A stretch of 64,000 nucleotides of DNA, from assembly GCA_011037195.1 (NCBI GenBank), contig JAAEAF010014931.1, positions 1 through 64,000 of the forward strand, read 5' to 3'. This document shows, one piece after another, positions 54,074 to 64,000 of this stretch. This DNA is from Triatoma infestans. Lineage: Eukaryota > Arthropoda > Insecta > Hemiptera > Reduviidae. Every line of letters starts with the position of its first letter. Within the stretch, counting starts at the first letter, position 1. Both the position numbers and the translations under genes were made by a program. The notes below the pieces were generated by a model, which made no database searches, was not told the origin of the DNA, and saw only the letters and a list, made by a program, of their open reading frames with translations.

Positions 54074-57000
54074 CTAAATTTTATTGTGTACGGTTATATC
54101 TCTTAAATAAGCAAATAGCCTCCTTATGTAAGGAGAACCCTCTTCTAGAACAGCGCGCTTGTCATATGGCAGACCTGCTCTTTCTCTCAGTGTACGCAGA
54201 GCCTGACACCCTTCCATCACGTGCGCCACCGTCAGCCATTCTCGGCATCGAGGGCACCTCGGTCTTCTTTCACCAATAAGGAGGTGCCCATGGGTCATAC
54301 GTGTGTGACCAATCCTTAGCCTCGTCAGAATAACTGATTCATGCCGCGGGTAATTCTCGACTGTAGCACTTCGCACACATAACTTAATATCTTTTAATTT
54401 TTCATTTGTCCTGTCCCACTGAATTTGCCATTTTTTATTTATAAGATTTTTCATGTGTATTTGTAAGTCAGTGGGACGTACGCAGGTGACATCTTCAGTA
54501 TGTGAAGAGGCAGCTTGTTTGGCCGCCATATCCGCCTTTTCGTTACCGGACACACCAATGTGGCCCGGCACCCAGGCGAACGTCACCCTTAGACCGCATG
54601 CTGATAACTGAAGCAATGAGTCGTAAATTTTTATGATCATTGGATCTGTCGAGAATTTTCCCGGAGAGCCATTAATACGCTTAGTGAGTCCGTCAATATT
54701 AGTGTCTTATTATACTTTTTATCTTTTATTAAGTTTAGGGCCTGGCAGATTGCAAATATTTGCTGTGTACACAGTTGTATACTGAGGAAGTGTCCAACTG
54801 AGGGTAACTCCCTCCGTGTACACAGCGCTACCCACGCCGTCGCCTATCTTCGACCCGTCTGTAAAGACAGGCCGGAAATCTTTATAAAAGTTGAAAAGTT
54901 CTAGCAATTTTTGTCTATAGACGACGGATGGTGTGTCTTCTTTTTTATATATTGCCAGGTCCATACGGACGCCTGCGGAAAGTAATAACAGGGAGGTGAG
55001 GACGCAAAGCCCCACCCTTCAACTGGGCTAAATTCTATTCTTTCTGCATCTAATAGCTCTAGAGCTCGGACCCCAAGAGGTCGCGTCCGTGAAAGTTGTT
55101 GACGGTACCCTTCATTATGTGGGCTCTCGAATATGGTATGAAATAACGGATGAAACCGTTTTCCCCATATTCCGGCGATGTAGGTCAGGGTGAGCAGTTC
55201 TCTTCTAAGCTGAGGAGGTAACATCCCACACTCTACATAGAGGCTTTGTAGTGGACTAGTTCGGAAGGCGCCTGTGAACAATCTAATTCCTTCATTATAA
55301 ATTCTATCTAATAATTTCAGGCGTGACTTGCGCGCTGAACATTATATTCTAGTGTGCTCCATATTATAATTTGGAACGGGTTAGTGAAATGAAGATGTGC
55401 TTTAAAATATTCCGCTCCGCACCCCATTTGTAACTGCCAAGAAATTTCAAAATATCGAGGGTTCTCCTTGTTTTCTTATAGGTATGGTCTATATGATCCT
55501 GCCAGGTTAACTTAGTATCGAATATGAGACCCAGGAATCGGATGCTTTCTTTATATTGGATTGGTGTGCCATCCAAAGACAAAATAGGAGAATTATGCTC
55601 ATGTCTTAAACGGCAAAAGTGTAGGCACACCGTCTTAGTTTTGGAGAATTTAAATCCGTTCCTAGAAGCCTCATCAGCCACTCTATCTATTGCCTGCTGT
55701 AGGGTTTCTTTGACCTCGCCGAGGTCACTCCCTGATAAATAAAGGGCGAGGTCATCAACATATAAAGATACTTGTAGAGGGTCTCCTACAACTTCGGCTA
55801 GACAGTTGACCGCCATCGTAAATAATGTAACGCTTAGTACCGACCCCTGTGGTATTCCATTTTCAAGAGAATGTGAGTCCGAAAGGACCGACCCTAATCG
55901 CACTCGGAACCTTTGCGACTCTAAAAAGCCACGGAGGAACCTCGGCAGTTTCCCTCTCAATCCCCATTCGTGACACTTCCGCAGAATCGCATATCTCCAC
56001 ATCGAATCATAAGCCTTCCAAGATCAAAGAACACAGTCAGCACTGCTCCCTACGCATATGCGTTTTGCACATATATCTCAAGGTGGCTCATTTGATCCAA
56101 CGTGGAACGATACCCGCGAAATCCTGCTTGATGCTGGCTGTAAAGTCCTCTCGTTTCTAACACATACACTAATCTATAATTAATTATAGATTCGAGGACC
56201 TTACTCAAGCAGGTGGTCAACGAAATAGGTCTAGAGGGATCATTAGGGTCTTTTCCTTCTTTGGGGATCGGTACAATCATTGCTTTCCGCCAACCATCAG
56301 GGTATTGGCCGGTCTCCCATATGCTATTATACAACTGGAGAAGTCTTTCCTTCACAGAGGGGTTCATATTTTTTATCATAGCATACGGGATCCCATCCAA
56401 CTCTGGAGCAGAGTCTTTGCATTTCTTTAAAGCATTTTCCAATTCTTGCATTGTCAACGGTTCATTATATGTTTCATTGATGGCAGTCTCAGAGTCTAGT
56501 GGCTGTTGCTCCTGGTCACCTTTTCTCCGGAAAAATTCTGCCGAGTAACCAGTGAGCTAGACACTTGGGCAAAATGTCCAGCCAGGGCCTCAGCCACGTC
56601 CCTCGGCTCGGTGACAACGACATCATTGACTTTTAGTACTGGTATCGATGGGGTTCTGCGATTGCCAGAGAGTGCTCTTATCTTATCCCACACCTCCTTC
56701 AATGTCGATAATGAGGAAATTTTCGACACATATGAGGTGAGGGTTTCTTTTTTAGCTTGTTTGATTAGATACTTCTCCCTGGCTCTTAGTCTTTTAAAGT
56801 TTATTAAATTTTCCTCCGTCGGATACCTTTTAAATCTATTAAATGCCTGCTTTTTTGCCGCGTTGGCTGCCTTGCATTCCGGAGTCCACCAAGGAACGGG
56901 GGGTCTTGTGACCCTCCCGCCAACTCTAGGAATGGTGCCACCGGCCGCCTGCATCAACGCCTTTGTAAACATACGTGTATCGAGGGTGACATCCCCAGTA

Positions 57001-57742
57001 AGTGCTGGTGTCACCACTCTGGCGGCGTAAGCAGGCCAGTTTGCTCTTTTGATGTCGTATCTCTAGGGGATCACATAATCTGATCTGGAGATGGAGCTCG
57101 ATACTAAGATTGGGAAGTGGTCACTATGGTATAATTCATCCAGTGTGGTCCATTCTAAGCGAACTGCAATGGTGGGTGTTGCTACACTCAGGTCAATTGC
57201 ACTAAAGTTTCCTGAGTGTGCATTAAATCGTGTTGCTTCACCACTGTTGAGGAGTATCATGTTAGCATTGTCTATAATCTCCTCAAGAGTTCTGCCTCGA
57301 ACATCAGTCATAGCTGAACCCCACCAGGTGTTGTGAGAGTTGAAGTCACCCATTAACAACACCGGGGCAGGGAGCTGCGAGAGCAGATTCTCCAGATCAC
57401 TTCTCTGCCAATATATATCTGGCAGGTAAATACTAACTAAAGTGACCGGCAGTGGTGCAGTCAGACGCACGGCAACAGCTTGTAGATCAGTTTGGAGGGT
57501 TAGCCGTCTGCTGGAGATATTTTCCTGTACGCAGACGCTCCACCGTGCGCCCTCCCACCTGGGGCAGGTTGCACCTCTTTGCTATAAATGATGTACCCAG
57601 GGATTCGTATGAGTTGCCTCGGGCGAATTTTTGTTTTTTGGAGGCACAACCCAAATGGTCGGTGTTCCGCCACTATTCGGCGTACACCTTCGATGTTACT
57701 TGTATAGCCCCGCATATTCCATTGTATAATGGACTCACACAT
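54074..57742 (-). pseudogene. I-type ORF2 (endonuclease, RT, RNase H)
   Basis: EN: start MCESIIQWNMRGYTSN at 57742, then VLLMGDFNSHNTWWGS and HSDHFPILVSS (57063-57470). Linker and RT start: PVPWWTPECKAANAAKKQAF (56496-57017), DSAPELDGIPYAMIKNM (56050-56457). RT: LENGIPQGSVLSVTLFTMAV (motif B), SLYVDDLALYLSG (motif C, YVDD) and SIRFLGLIFDTKLTW (55364-56002). RNase H: VFTDGSKIGDGVGSAVY (near 54880), then VTFAWVPGHIGVSGNEKAD (54580), and the final zinc motif CPRCREWLTVAHVMEGC. Breaks at about 57500, 57063 (stop), 56490, 56020, 55330, 54990 and 54700. Catalytic strings survive. RNase H between RT and the C-terminal zinc motif is the I-clade layout. Confidence 0.9.
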
Positions 57743-57886
57743 CTTTATTGTAAAAAATGACCACTCCGGGCAGGATCCAATTCGATTTCAAGATTCTAAG
57801 ACTAATTGTACTTATACTATTTATATTTTTCCCAGAATATCTAAGATAATATGGATGCATTGTTGGATATTTATATTTATACACAT

Positions 57887-59580
57887 TCATTCAGTGGCAC
57901 AGTTTTTCCTGGGTTTGCCCTTTGGCCAACCCTTTTTCTTACGTCTTGGAGGGCGGTCCGATATATTTCCACCCTCCGATTCTGATGCTTCTACGTCCGT
58001 TCCCAACAGTTCCCACTGTTGTTTAGTAGAACGAACGTTGGAGCTGGCGAGCATTTGTCCTCCAATTGCTCTGCTGATGCTCCCGCCAGTCCACACAGTC
58101 GGGTAGGGTGTTGGCAGGGTTAGTTTTGGAGTCTTCCTCCTAAGGGAACGTTTTGGTGGACTAACCACCTTCATTCCCCTTCGGAATAAGTCTTTGGTTT
58201 AGGTGGTTTGAATTCCACCTTCTTGTCACTCCCACTAGTTGTGGGAGTAATTATTGATAGCCTATCGGCTATCAGTGCCCCTTGAGGGGCCTTAAATTGG
58301 AGTGGTGAGATATCTCCCACCTTTTCAATGGTTCCCCTTAAAGCCGGGGAAATGTTACATGGTGGAATTTCTCCCACCCTTACAATAGCTCTCCTCAAGG
58401 CCAAAGAGGAGCCTTTTGATGTTTGCCCTTGTACTGGGGCTGTAACTGTATGTGCCACTGATGTGGGTGCCCTTAACTTTTCAGCAAATGAAATTTCATT
58501 TGTTACGTAGGATTTGCTTTCCACAATGGCCCTTGCCTCATGGTATGGTAATTGTTGCAATGTCTTTATTTTCTGTATTTCCTTTTCCTTTATCAGTATT
58601 GGGCACCCGGAGGATTTGGCTGTGTGATCACCGCCACAGTTCACGCAAGTTACTGGCGGTGTGCACTCTCCTTCATGCAAGGGTTTGCCATATGCACACT
58701 GCCTCTGAAGCCTTACATCTCGCGGAGGTGTGTCCAAACTTCTGACATTTGTAGCATCTCATAGGTGAAGGTATATATGGACGCACCTTCAGCTTATAAA
58801 AACGTGCTTCAATCATTTCTGGCGGCTTCGGGCGATCGAAAGTGAGGACATGAGAGGCGGTGTCCACTAGGGACCCGTCCTGCATCCTCTTTATCCTCCT
58901 CACTTCTATTACTCCTTGATCTGCCAAACCCTCCTTTATGTCCTCAATAGTGCTGTTTAGGAAGTCCCGACAAGTGATTACACCTTGAGAGGAGTTCAGT
59001 CTCTTGTGGGGACCTGCTTCCAACTCTGCATCCATATATTTCTGTAAGCTTAAGATGGCTGAAGCTTGGTTGCGGCTATCCGCTTCTATACAAATAGAGC
59101 CATCGTTAAGCTTTTTAACGCTCTTGGTCTTTCCTAGGTGGGTTTTTGTAAATTTGAAGAGTTTTAAAGAACATTCCTTTTTCTTTATAATAAAAAATCT
59201 ACCCCAGTTATCCTCTTCAAGGTCAATGAATTTAAATCCTAAGCTATTTTCCTTTCTGTGGCCGCCCTTGGCTTTCTTCCTTGGCGGGGAAGTAGGGCTA
59301 TAAGGTTGCAGTGTGAACTGCACCTCAGATGAAGGTTTTCCTAAAGAATTGGAATTGTCCATATTTGCGCCTGGTCGTGTTCCAATAAAATCATCAGTCG
59401 ATAGGGGATTAGGTGATTGGAAAGTAGGAGGGATAGAAATGGAAGAGTTTTGGGTTTCAGTAGGAATAGGAAGGGGATTAGCTGGAGTAGAGAAAGGATT
59501 AATTGGTGTAGGAATAGGATTAGAAATTTGGGGTGAGAGATTTGTTGGGCTAGGCCCAGAAAAGGTTTATGATTAGCCAT
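57887..59580 (-). pseudogene. I-type ORF1 (Gag-like, zinc knuckles)
   Basis: Probable start at 59580 (MANHKPF), followed within ten codons by a shift into a proline-rich segment that joins the 229-codon block 58673-59362 (LEEDNWGRFFIIKK, IEADSRNQASAILSLQKYMD; RNA-binding-fold region by family likeness) and the first knuckle CYKCQKFGHTSARC near 58760. A shift near 58730 leads to 58171-58737 with CVNCGGDHTAKSSGC, and another at 58174 to the basic tail RRKKKGWPKGKPRK. It binds element RNA in related families. The 5' UTR frame fuses by chance to the gypsy Gag frame. Confidence 0.85.
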
Positions 59581-59933
59581 AGAAATCACAATTAATTCGT
59601 CAAGGTACGTGGTCCCGCCTCCACGGACGCTCAAATGGACCCGGTTACTATCAGGGCGGGCCATCGCACCCCAATATAGTCCGGTGCCACGGAAGACAGC
59701 GTTCCAATACCGAAGCACTGACCCGTGTCCCCGCGGCCCCCTTCCTAACCCTAGGAACCCACCTGAGGCGGAATTTCCTGGCCTTCCTGGAGTCGGGCTA
59801 TCCCCCAGGTAGGGCTCTCGGATGAAGCCGAGGCCAAAGACATGTGTTGGGATCGGACGCCCGCAGTTCGTCGTCTCCCTCAGTGCCCAGGATCCCCTTT
59901 TCCACCCTAGCCCCAAAACCTCGTGCCCATTAT

Positions 59934-60846
59934 TATTGTTATTATTATTATTATTATTATTAAAACTTTGTTTTTTGAAATAAGGCCTACTTTGCTTGAA
60001 GGGACGGTAGTTCGACTGGTATTGAGGCTTTTTGCCAAAATTAGTGCGCGTTTTATTTCGATTTTTGTTCTTACACTCGCGATTGCAGTGGTTGCCTTGA
60101 CAGAATTTACACGGCGACGATGGTTCTGAAACTAAGTTTCTTTTTCGCCGCGATGTTACTACTTGGAATTTTTGCTTGTATTCATTGTGCCAGTGCATGG
60201 CAGCACAGTGTTTGCAAGGCGATGGCGGTTTTTGTGTGGATTCTACAGGCGTATCCGTCTTTTTTATTGCAAATATTGAACCTTGCGGTTCTACGTTTTG
60301 AATATCTCTAAGGGCTGTGGCATAAGCTTGTGCCTCATCTAGGTTTTTAGGAAATTTTATCTGAACCTGAGCCTTAATTGAATTAGGTAAAGATTTGATG
60401 AAGGCGTCTGTTGTTAATTTATCTACAAGGTTTTGTAAGGTTAGCAGTGGATTCTCTTGTGCTTTAAAAAGCAACGAGGTAGAAATATGTTTAATGCGAT
60501 CAGAGAAGGCTTCAACAGTTTCATTCGGATTCTGATGTAGGCTGGTTATTTGTTGTAAAAGAACAATGGGCGTTTTTTCTTTTTTAAATCTGTTAATCAG
60601 ATTTTCTATTGCCTTCTGATAGGTTAAAGAGACATTATTATTCGCGCATTGATTTTTAAAAGTACCAAAATGAATCTTTGCGGGACCAGTCAATTTTAAA
60701 ATCAAAATTTCTAATTTGTCCGCATCAGACCATCCCGACAGGACACTATAATTATTGAGTTGGTCGATGAAGCTGGAAATATCGCTATGGTGCGAACCGT
60801 CGAATATAAGTAAATTATTTATCATCTGGAGATTCCTAATATTCAC
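59934..60846 (-). pseudogene. Gypsy Gag, truncated by the I element
   Basis: From MNIRNLQMINNLLIFDGS at 60846: GWSDADKLEILILKLTGPAK, TSLHQNPNETVEAFSDRIKH (retrotransposon Gag domain), then two knuckle-like motifs, CKHCAAMHWHNEY (last Cys replaced by Tyr) and CKFCQGNHCNREC, a basic stretch, and an asparagine run from an AAT/AAC repeat (59930-59965). Beyond it the reading frame enters the 5' UTR of the I element (GHEVLGLGWKRG), so the apparent 501-codon ORF is a composite and not a real protein. Confidence 0.85.
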
Positions 60847-61031
60847 AGGATTTGCCGTATTGCACTTATTTTAAAGGTACGCGACCGCCTCATCGGCTGT
60901 TTTTTGTTGACCATCAATCGTATAAGTTGCCATTTACTTAATTTTTGAAAGCGTTCTTTTAAAACTAATAAATTACCGCCTATTGGGAGATTATGTTGTT
61001 TTAATATGTTGATGACATCGGTTCTTTTCAT
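60843..61031 (-). pseudogene. Gypsy Gag N-terminal piece, SAP-like
   Basis: 62 codons ending just before the main Gag frame. MKRTDVINILKQHNLPIGGN followed by LLVLKERFQKL has the helix-G-helix look of a SAP (DNA/RNA-binding) motif. A frameshift near 60930 then separates it from the main Gag. It is either the true N-terminus of Gag or a small upstream ORF. Confidence 0.5.
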
Positions 61032-61187
61032 AAACCAAAAAAAAGTCGATAAAGTGTAGAAGAATTAAATGTAAAAATAAATATAGAAATAAATGTATTA
61101 AATATTAAAAATTAAATGCCAAAATGTAATAAAATTGAAAAAAATGACTTACTTTTTCCTTCGAAAGCTGAAGCGGGATTCGAAAAA

Positions 61188-61198
61188 CGCTGCCACCA
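61188..61198 (-). promoter_or_regulatory. Primer-binding site of the gypsy element
   Basis: TGGTGGCAGCG, two bases after the LTR end on minus, is complementary to CGCTGCCA plus CCA, a tRNA-Leu-like 3' end. Priming by tRNA-Leu is inferred. Confidence 0.6.
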
Positions 61199-61199
61199 A

Positions 61200-61496
61200 T
61201 ATAATGGAGTTGTTGAGGAGAGAAATTGGGTTTGATTGAATAAACGAGATATGAAGACACTGTTATAATGTAGCTATAAGTTTACACAAACTGCACTGGA
61301 CTTTATAATGATTTTGATACAATAAAAGGTAGGAGATATGACACGATGCGATGTATGGTTGAATCTGATAGATATCCTCTAGATAGATTCTCACCGGCTT
61401 ATATACACAGGTTCTCCCACTCTAGCCTGCCTAAGTCAGAGAGTAGTCTCTGTTAACCAGAGAGAACCTCTCTTCTCTCTGCTGGATGCCATTACA
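61200..61496 (-). repeat. 5' LTR of the gypsy element
   Basis: 297 bp bounded by TGTAATGG (61496-61489) and CCATTATA (61207-61200), a slightly decayed terminal inverted repeat of TG...CA type, followed at once by a primer-binding site. Inside, TATATAAGCCGG (minus, near 61403) is a good TATA-box promoter. Only one LTR is seen in the window, so its limits rest on these signals. Confidence 0.7.
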
Positions 61497-61513
61497 GTTT
61501 CATCTGTTTAGAT

Positions 61514-62500
61514 TTATGTTGATTGCTGCCCGTTAGATGAGGGACGAAAAAAGCTACCGATTTTAGAAGATCCCGCAGAAATTAATTTGAGTTTTCTCTT
61601 CTTACTTGAGGCTCTAGTATTGTCAGAGACATCTATGTCATGCCCATCTTGGTCAAACATATCCGGTATATCCGGCGTATTGATTCGAAGTTCAGAGGAT
61701 GGAAAATCAATTTGTTTGTGTATGTTGTTTAAATCATCTTCATTAGAAATAATAATAGGTTGGTAGTCCTGAGAAACCTTTATAAATAGACGGTTGACCA
61801 AACAAATTGTGTGTAATTATTATTTTTCAAAATACTGGCCTTTTTACTGACTCATAATACTGACATAAATTCGGAGATTTAAATGTTTGAGTGTGGAATG
61901 CTTCTAGTGAAAACAAATGTTGACAAAGAAAATTTTTTAATTTTTATGTTTTAGAAATTCAATTATATCTTTATTTTTTATAAATTTAACACGATGGGGG
62001 GGTGTGCTATAGGGGGTTTTCACTCTCAGTCTGTAACACTGAAAAAGATCATTCGAACAATTAAAGTTAATATGCTCGCAGATTTGCTTAAATTGAGTTC
62101 ACATCTTCATCTTCACTCACTGGGAAATTGACCACTTTTATGGCATTATATTGTGTAATGACTTTGAACTATTGTCCTCTTTTTTCAGGGTTAAATTCTC
62201 TATATTTAACTAAATATTTTCTTTTTTAAGTTTAGGAATTTCTTTATTAATGTTTAGTAAATCTTTTCCAAGTGATTGCAGGGCCTGTTTAAGATTTTTG
62301 TCACACAAATCTACCTTTGCAATAATTTGCTTATTTTCCTCTTTAATTCGAGCCATATCTTCTTTCACCACTTTAATTAACTTTACATCTTGCGATATAA
62401 CTTCCATACGGGCCAGTAGTAGATTAGTAATACTGACATCCTCACCATCACTCACCTGATTCTCTCCACCTGTACTTACATTTGTTGTGGGCAGGTTCAT
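61514..62500 (-). pseudogene. LINE ORF1 with coiled coil and FP25K-like domain
   Basis: N-terminus 62500-62210 open: acidic start, then MEVISQDVKLIKVVKEDM and a leucine/lysine heptad region (coiled coil). Middle 62200-61810 is broken: VVNFPVSEDEDVNSI, LFQCYRLRVKT, VKFINKKDIIEFLK in changing frames. C-terminus 61514-61801: RLFIKVSQDYQPIIISNEDD with an acidic then basic tail. The same plan as the ORF1 at 39.1-39.8 kb, but a different copy or family. It ends 18 bp from the gypsy LTR, so the gypsy element inserted next to or just past its stop; the matching ORF2 is not seen. Confidence 0.65.
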
Positions 62501-62734
62501 GTTATCAACAATGTTCTGCTTTTATCAGAAATAAAGTTAACTTTATGCAATAAATTCAATGAAATTAGCACTTTACCGAGTAAAAATTAAAATCTACACA
62601 AAAATGTATACATAAAAGTCAACTAATGCACTGAACACAAAAATTCTAAAATTAAAACGTTTTACACCACTAAAAAACATATTCAATTGAAGAACAAGTT
62701 TTTATACATGTGCACTCTACAAAAGCTCAAGGCC

Positions 62735-62775
62735 AACTGCAGTAAGAGAAAGTCGTGTGAGTGTTGCACATCAGA
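62735..62775 (-). repeat. DR1 end fragment
   Basis: CTGCAGTAAGAGAAAGTCGT, GTGAGTGTTGCACATCAGAT: the DR1 head alone in reverse. Confidence 0.7.
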
Positions 62776-62892
62776 TTTTTTTAGCTGGGTATGAACTACC
62801 AGGAATTCTTCTCCCTAATTTTTACAGTTACTACTGATGTTAATGATGTGATTTTTGCTATATTTTTGCTCTTCAGTGATGTATTTAGAGAA

Positions 62893-63085
62893 CGGATCAG
62901 TTCAGTAGTAGCGCGCTAGACTGCCACGCGGAGGTCCAGGGTTCGAGTCCTTAAATTTTCTTTCTAGAAGCCTCTACCGCACACTGTCCGGTGATAGTGT
63001 CATCTGTAAGAGAGAGGCCAGAGTATATTGAGAAGGCTCCAGGTGCCAATGATCTTGATGTTGACGCGCCTTAAAAGAAAAAAAA
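62893..63085 (+). mobile_element. tRNA-derived SINE
   Basis: Box A-like TAGTAGCGCGCTAGACTG (62917) and box B GGTTCGAGTCC (62940-62950), then CTGTCCGGTGATAGTGTC, TGAGAAGGCTCCAGGTGCC, TTGACGCGCCTTAAAAG and a poly-A tail. Same family as the SINE at 4980-5208 with a shorter middle. No clear target-site duplication seen. Confidence 0.85.
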
Positions 63086-64000
63086 GTTACACGCGTACTT
63101 CAATTCATTTTGTAACCACATATTACTTATGATTATGTTCCGGTATTATGTAATTTATCTTCACCAATTTCTTTTTTGCTGCGTCTTATATTCATATTTA
63201 AATGTATTTAGATTTTCTATGTCTCTTGCACAGCTTCTTTAGAAACTTAATGCTTGCAAAACTAAAGAGCTTGCTATGTATGTATTTATGTGCACTAAGT
63301 TTCTTATTATTTGAATATTATAAAGGAAGAATTATAGTCAAATTGTGAGCACTGTGGACTATCTGAAAGGGGGTTTGCAGAAAAGTCCGCTCGAAATACA
63401 CGCAATTAATTTAGTTAAATGCTACATTTTGATATGTTTTGAATAAGCAGATCAAAACGCTTTCCAACAAAATAACGAACAGCTTAGTGGTATACTAAAA
63501 ATAATGCAGTACTATTTTTCATATATTCACAGAAGAAAGTGATTTATTTTGAATCAAGTAGTTTGAGAAAATTTTATTTTTTAAAGAATAGAATACAAAA
63601 TACACGAATGAAACTTGTTTGAGTTCAAAACACGCTGAATATGCTAGCTTCAGGCAAAACTAATCACCAGCAATTAGTCACACTAACTATAGCGCCATCT
63701 TTTATTAACATTTCCTTAACCATTATTAGTGATCATTTGTTTAGCAGCCTACTGCTTACAAACACACAATTCTGAAGCATAATAGAGATAAATATTTTTA
63801 TGAAATAAAAACTGGAAATTGCTTAAGAAGGCCTAAGACATCTATTTACCTAACATTTCGTTTTAATATTTTACATAGAACATGGGAGCGTCCCGTCTCT
63901 ACTCTAACAAAACTGTCTGGGGTATGGACTGGCAAGCTTAACAACATTTAAAAAAATTTTAATTGTCCTCTTTCTACAACATTAGCATACTGTAATCCCC
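63086..64000. other. Non-coding stretch
   Basis: AT-rich, no gene, repeat family or RNA recognised. Confidence 0.4.

Larger units (their letters stand above)
53469..59932 (-). mobile_element. I-type non-LTR retrotransposon, nearly full length
   Basis: GC-richer than its flanks. 5' UTR (59928-59581, starting GGGCACGAGG), ORF1 (59580-57887), ORF2 with EN, RT and RNase H (57742-54074), and a 3' UTR with a minisatellite. The 5' end abuts the AAT-repeat of gypsy Gag. A candidate 8-bp duplication is TTATTGTT (53461-53468 and 59933-59940), so the 3' end is near 53469; that boundary is uncertain. Confidence 0.8.
48110..61496 (-). mobile_element. Ty3/gypsy LTR retrotransposon, decayed, with two nested insertions
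   Basis: From the right: 5' LTR (61496-61200), primer-binding site, Gag (61031-59934), then pol RT, RNase H and integrase (53436-48140). The protease segment is missing. An I-type LINE sits at the Gag/pol boundary (53469-59932) and a pogo transposon in the integrase (48983-51287). After integrase a purine-rich GGGAGGAGAG (minus, near 48125) could be the polypurine tract. No 3' LTR was found to the left. Confidence 0.82.

Noticed and set aside
56506..57030. 174-codon plus ORF
   Set aside because: Antisense shadow of I-type ORF2 linker, which has clear family motifs on minus.
62917..62950. Possible tRNA gene on plus
   Set aside because: Same SINE family head, diverged, followed by SINE body and poly-A.

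Overview
The window is eukaryotic, AT-rich, and looks like arthropod (most likely insect) repeat-dense DNA. I find no convincing host protein gene, no rRNA or tRNA gene, no operon structure and no CRISPR. Almost everything recognisable is a transposable element, a decayed piece of one, or a tandem or dispersed repeat. The retroelement families (R1-, I- and Jockey-like non-LTR elements, a Ty3/gypsy element), mariner, pogo/Tigger and tRNA-derived SINEs fit an insect genome. A large, TE-expanded hemipteran-type genome is my guess, but species cannot be read from the sequence.

Layout. 0.65-1.9 kb: a 39-bp minisatellite split by a mariner 5' fragment. 3.8-35 kb: many copies of an unnamed dispersed repeat of about 1 kb (called DR1 here), with a SINE, several foldback (palindromic) elements and decayed reverse transcriptase (RT) pieces at 10.1-11.0, 12.4-13.0, 13.9-14.3, 18.2-18.9, 23.4-24.1 and 26.3-26.9 kb. 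27.0-29.6 kb: a long palindrome split by an R1-type element. 35.2-39.8 kb: a decayed non-LTR element on the minus strand (FP25K-like ORF1, endonuclease, RT), itself split by a truncated Jockey copy. 41.0-45.5 kb: a nearly full R1-type element on the minus strand whose 3' end is replaced by a SINE tail. 48.1-61.5 kb: one Ty3/gypsy element on the minus strand holding two younger insertions, a 2.3-kb pogo/Tigger transposon in its integrase and a nearly complete 6.4-kb I-type retrotransposon at its Gag asparagine run. 61.5-62.5 kb: another FP25K-like ORF1. 62.9 kb: a second tRNA-headed SINE.

Most interesting signal. Foldback elements at 3.9, 23.7 and 30.6 kb carry a hammerhead-ribozyme arrangement: CATC, CTGANGA, a short hairpin, GAAA, CCGGTC, GATG. 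Both strands of helix I (CATC and GATG) are present. Palindromic copies carry one motif per arm; the 23.7-kb copy is a single arm with an 11-bp target-site duplication. Looser versions sit in unrelated-looking palindromes at 6.7-7.4, 21.3-21.5 and 21.9-22.0 kb. This resembles the hammerhead motifs known in Penelope-like retroelements, so these may be small non-autonomous ribozyme retroelements.

The nesting gives relative ages: DR1 copies and old RT remnants are the substrate; hammerhead foldbacks, the FP25K-type LINE, R1 elements and gypsy came later; pogo, the I element and the Jockey fragment are younger still.
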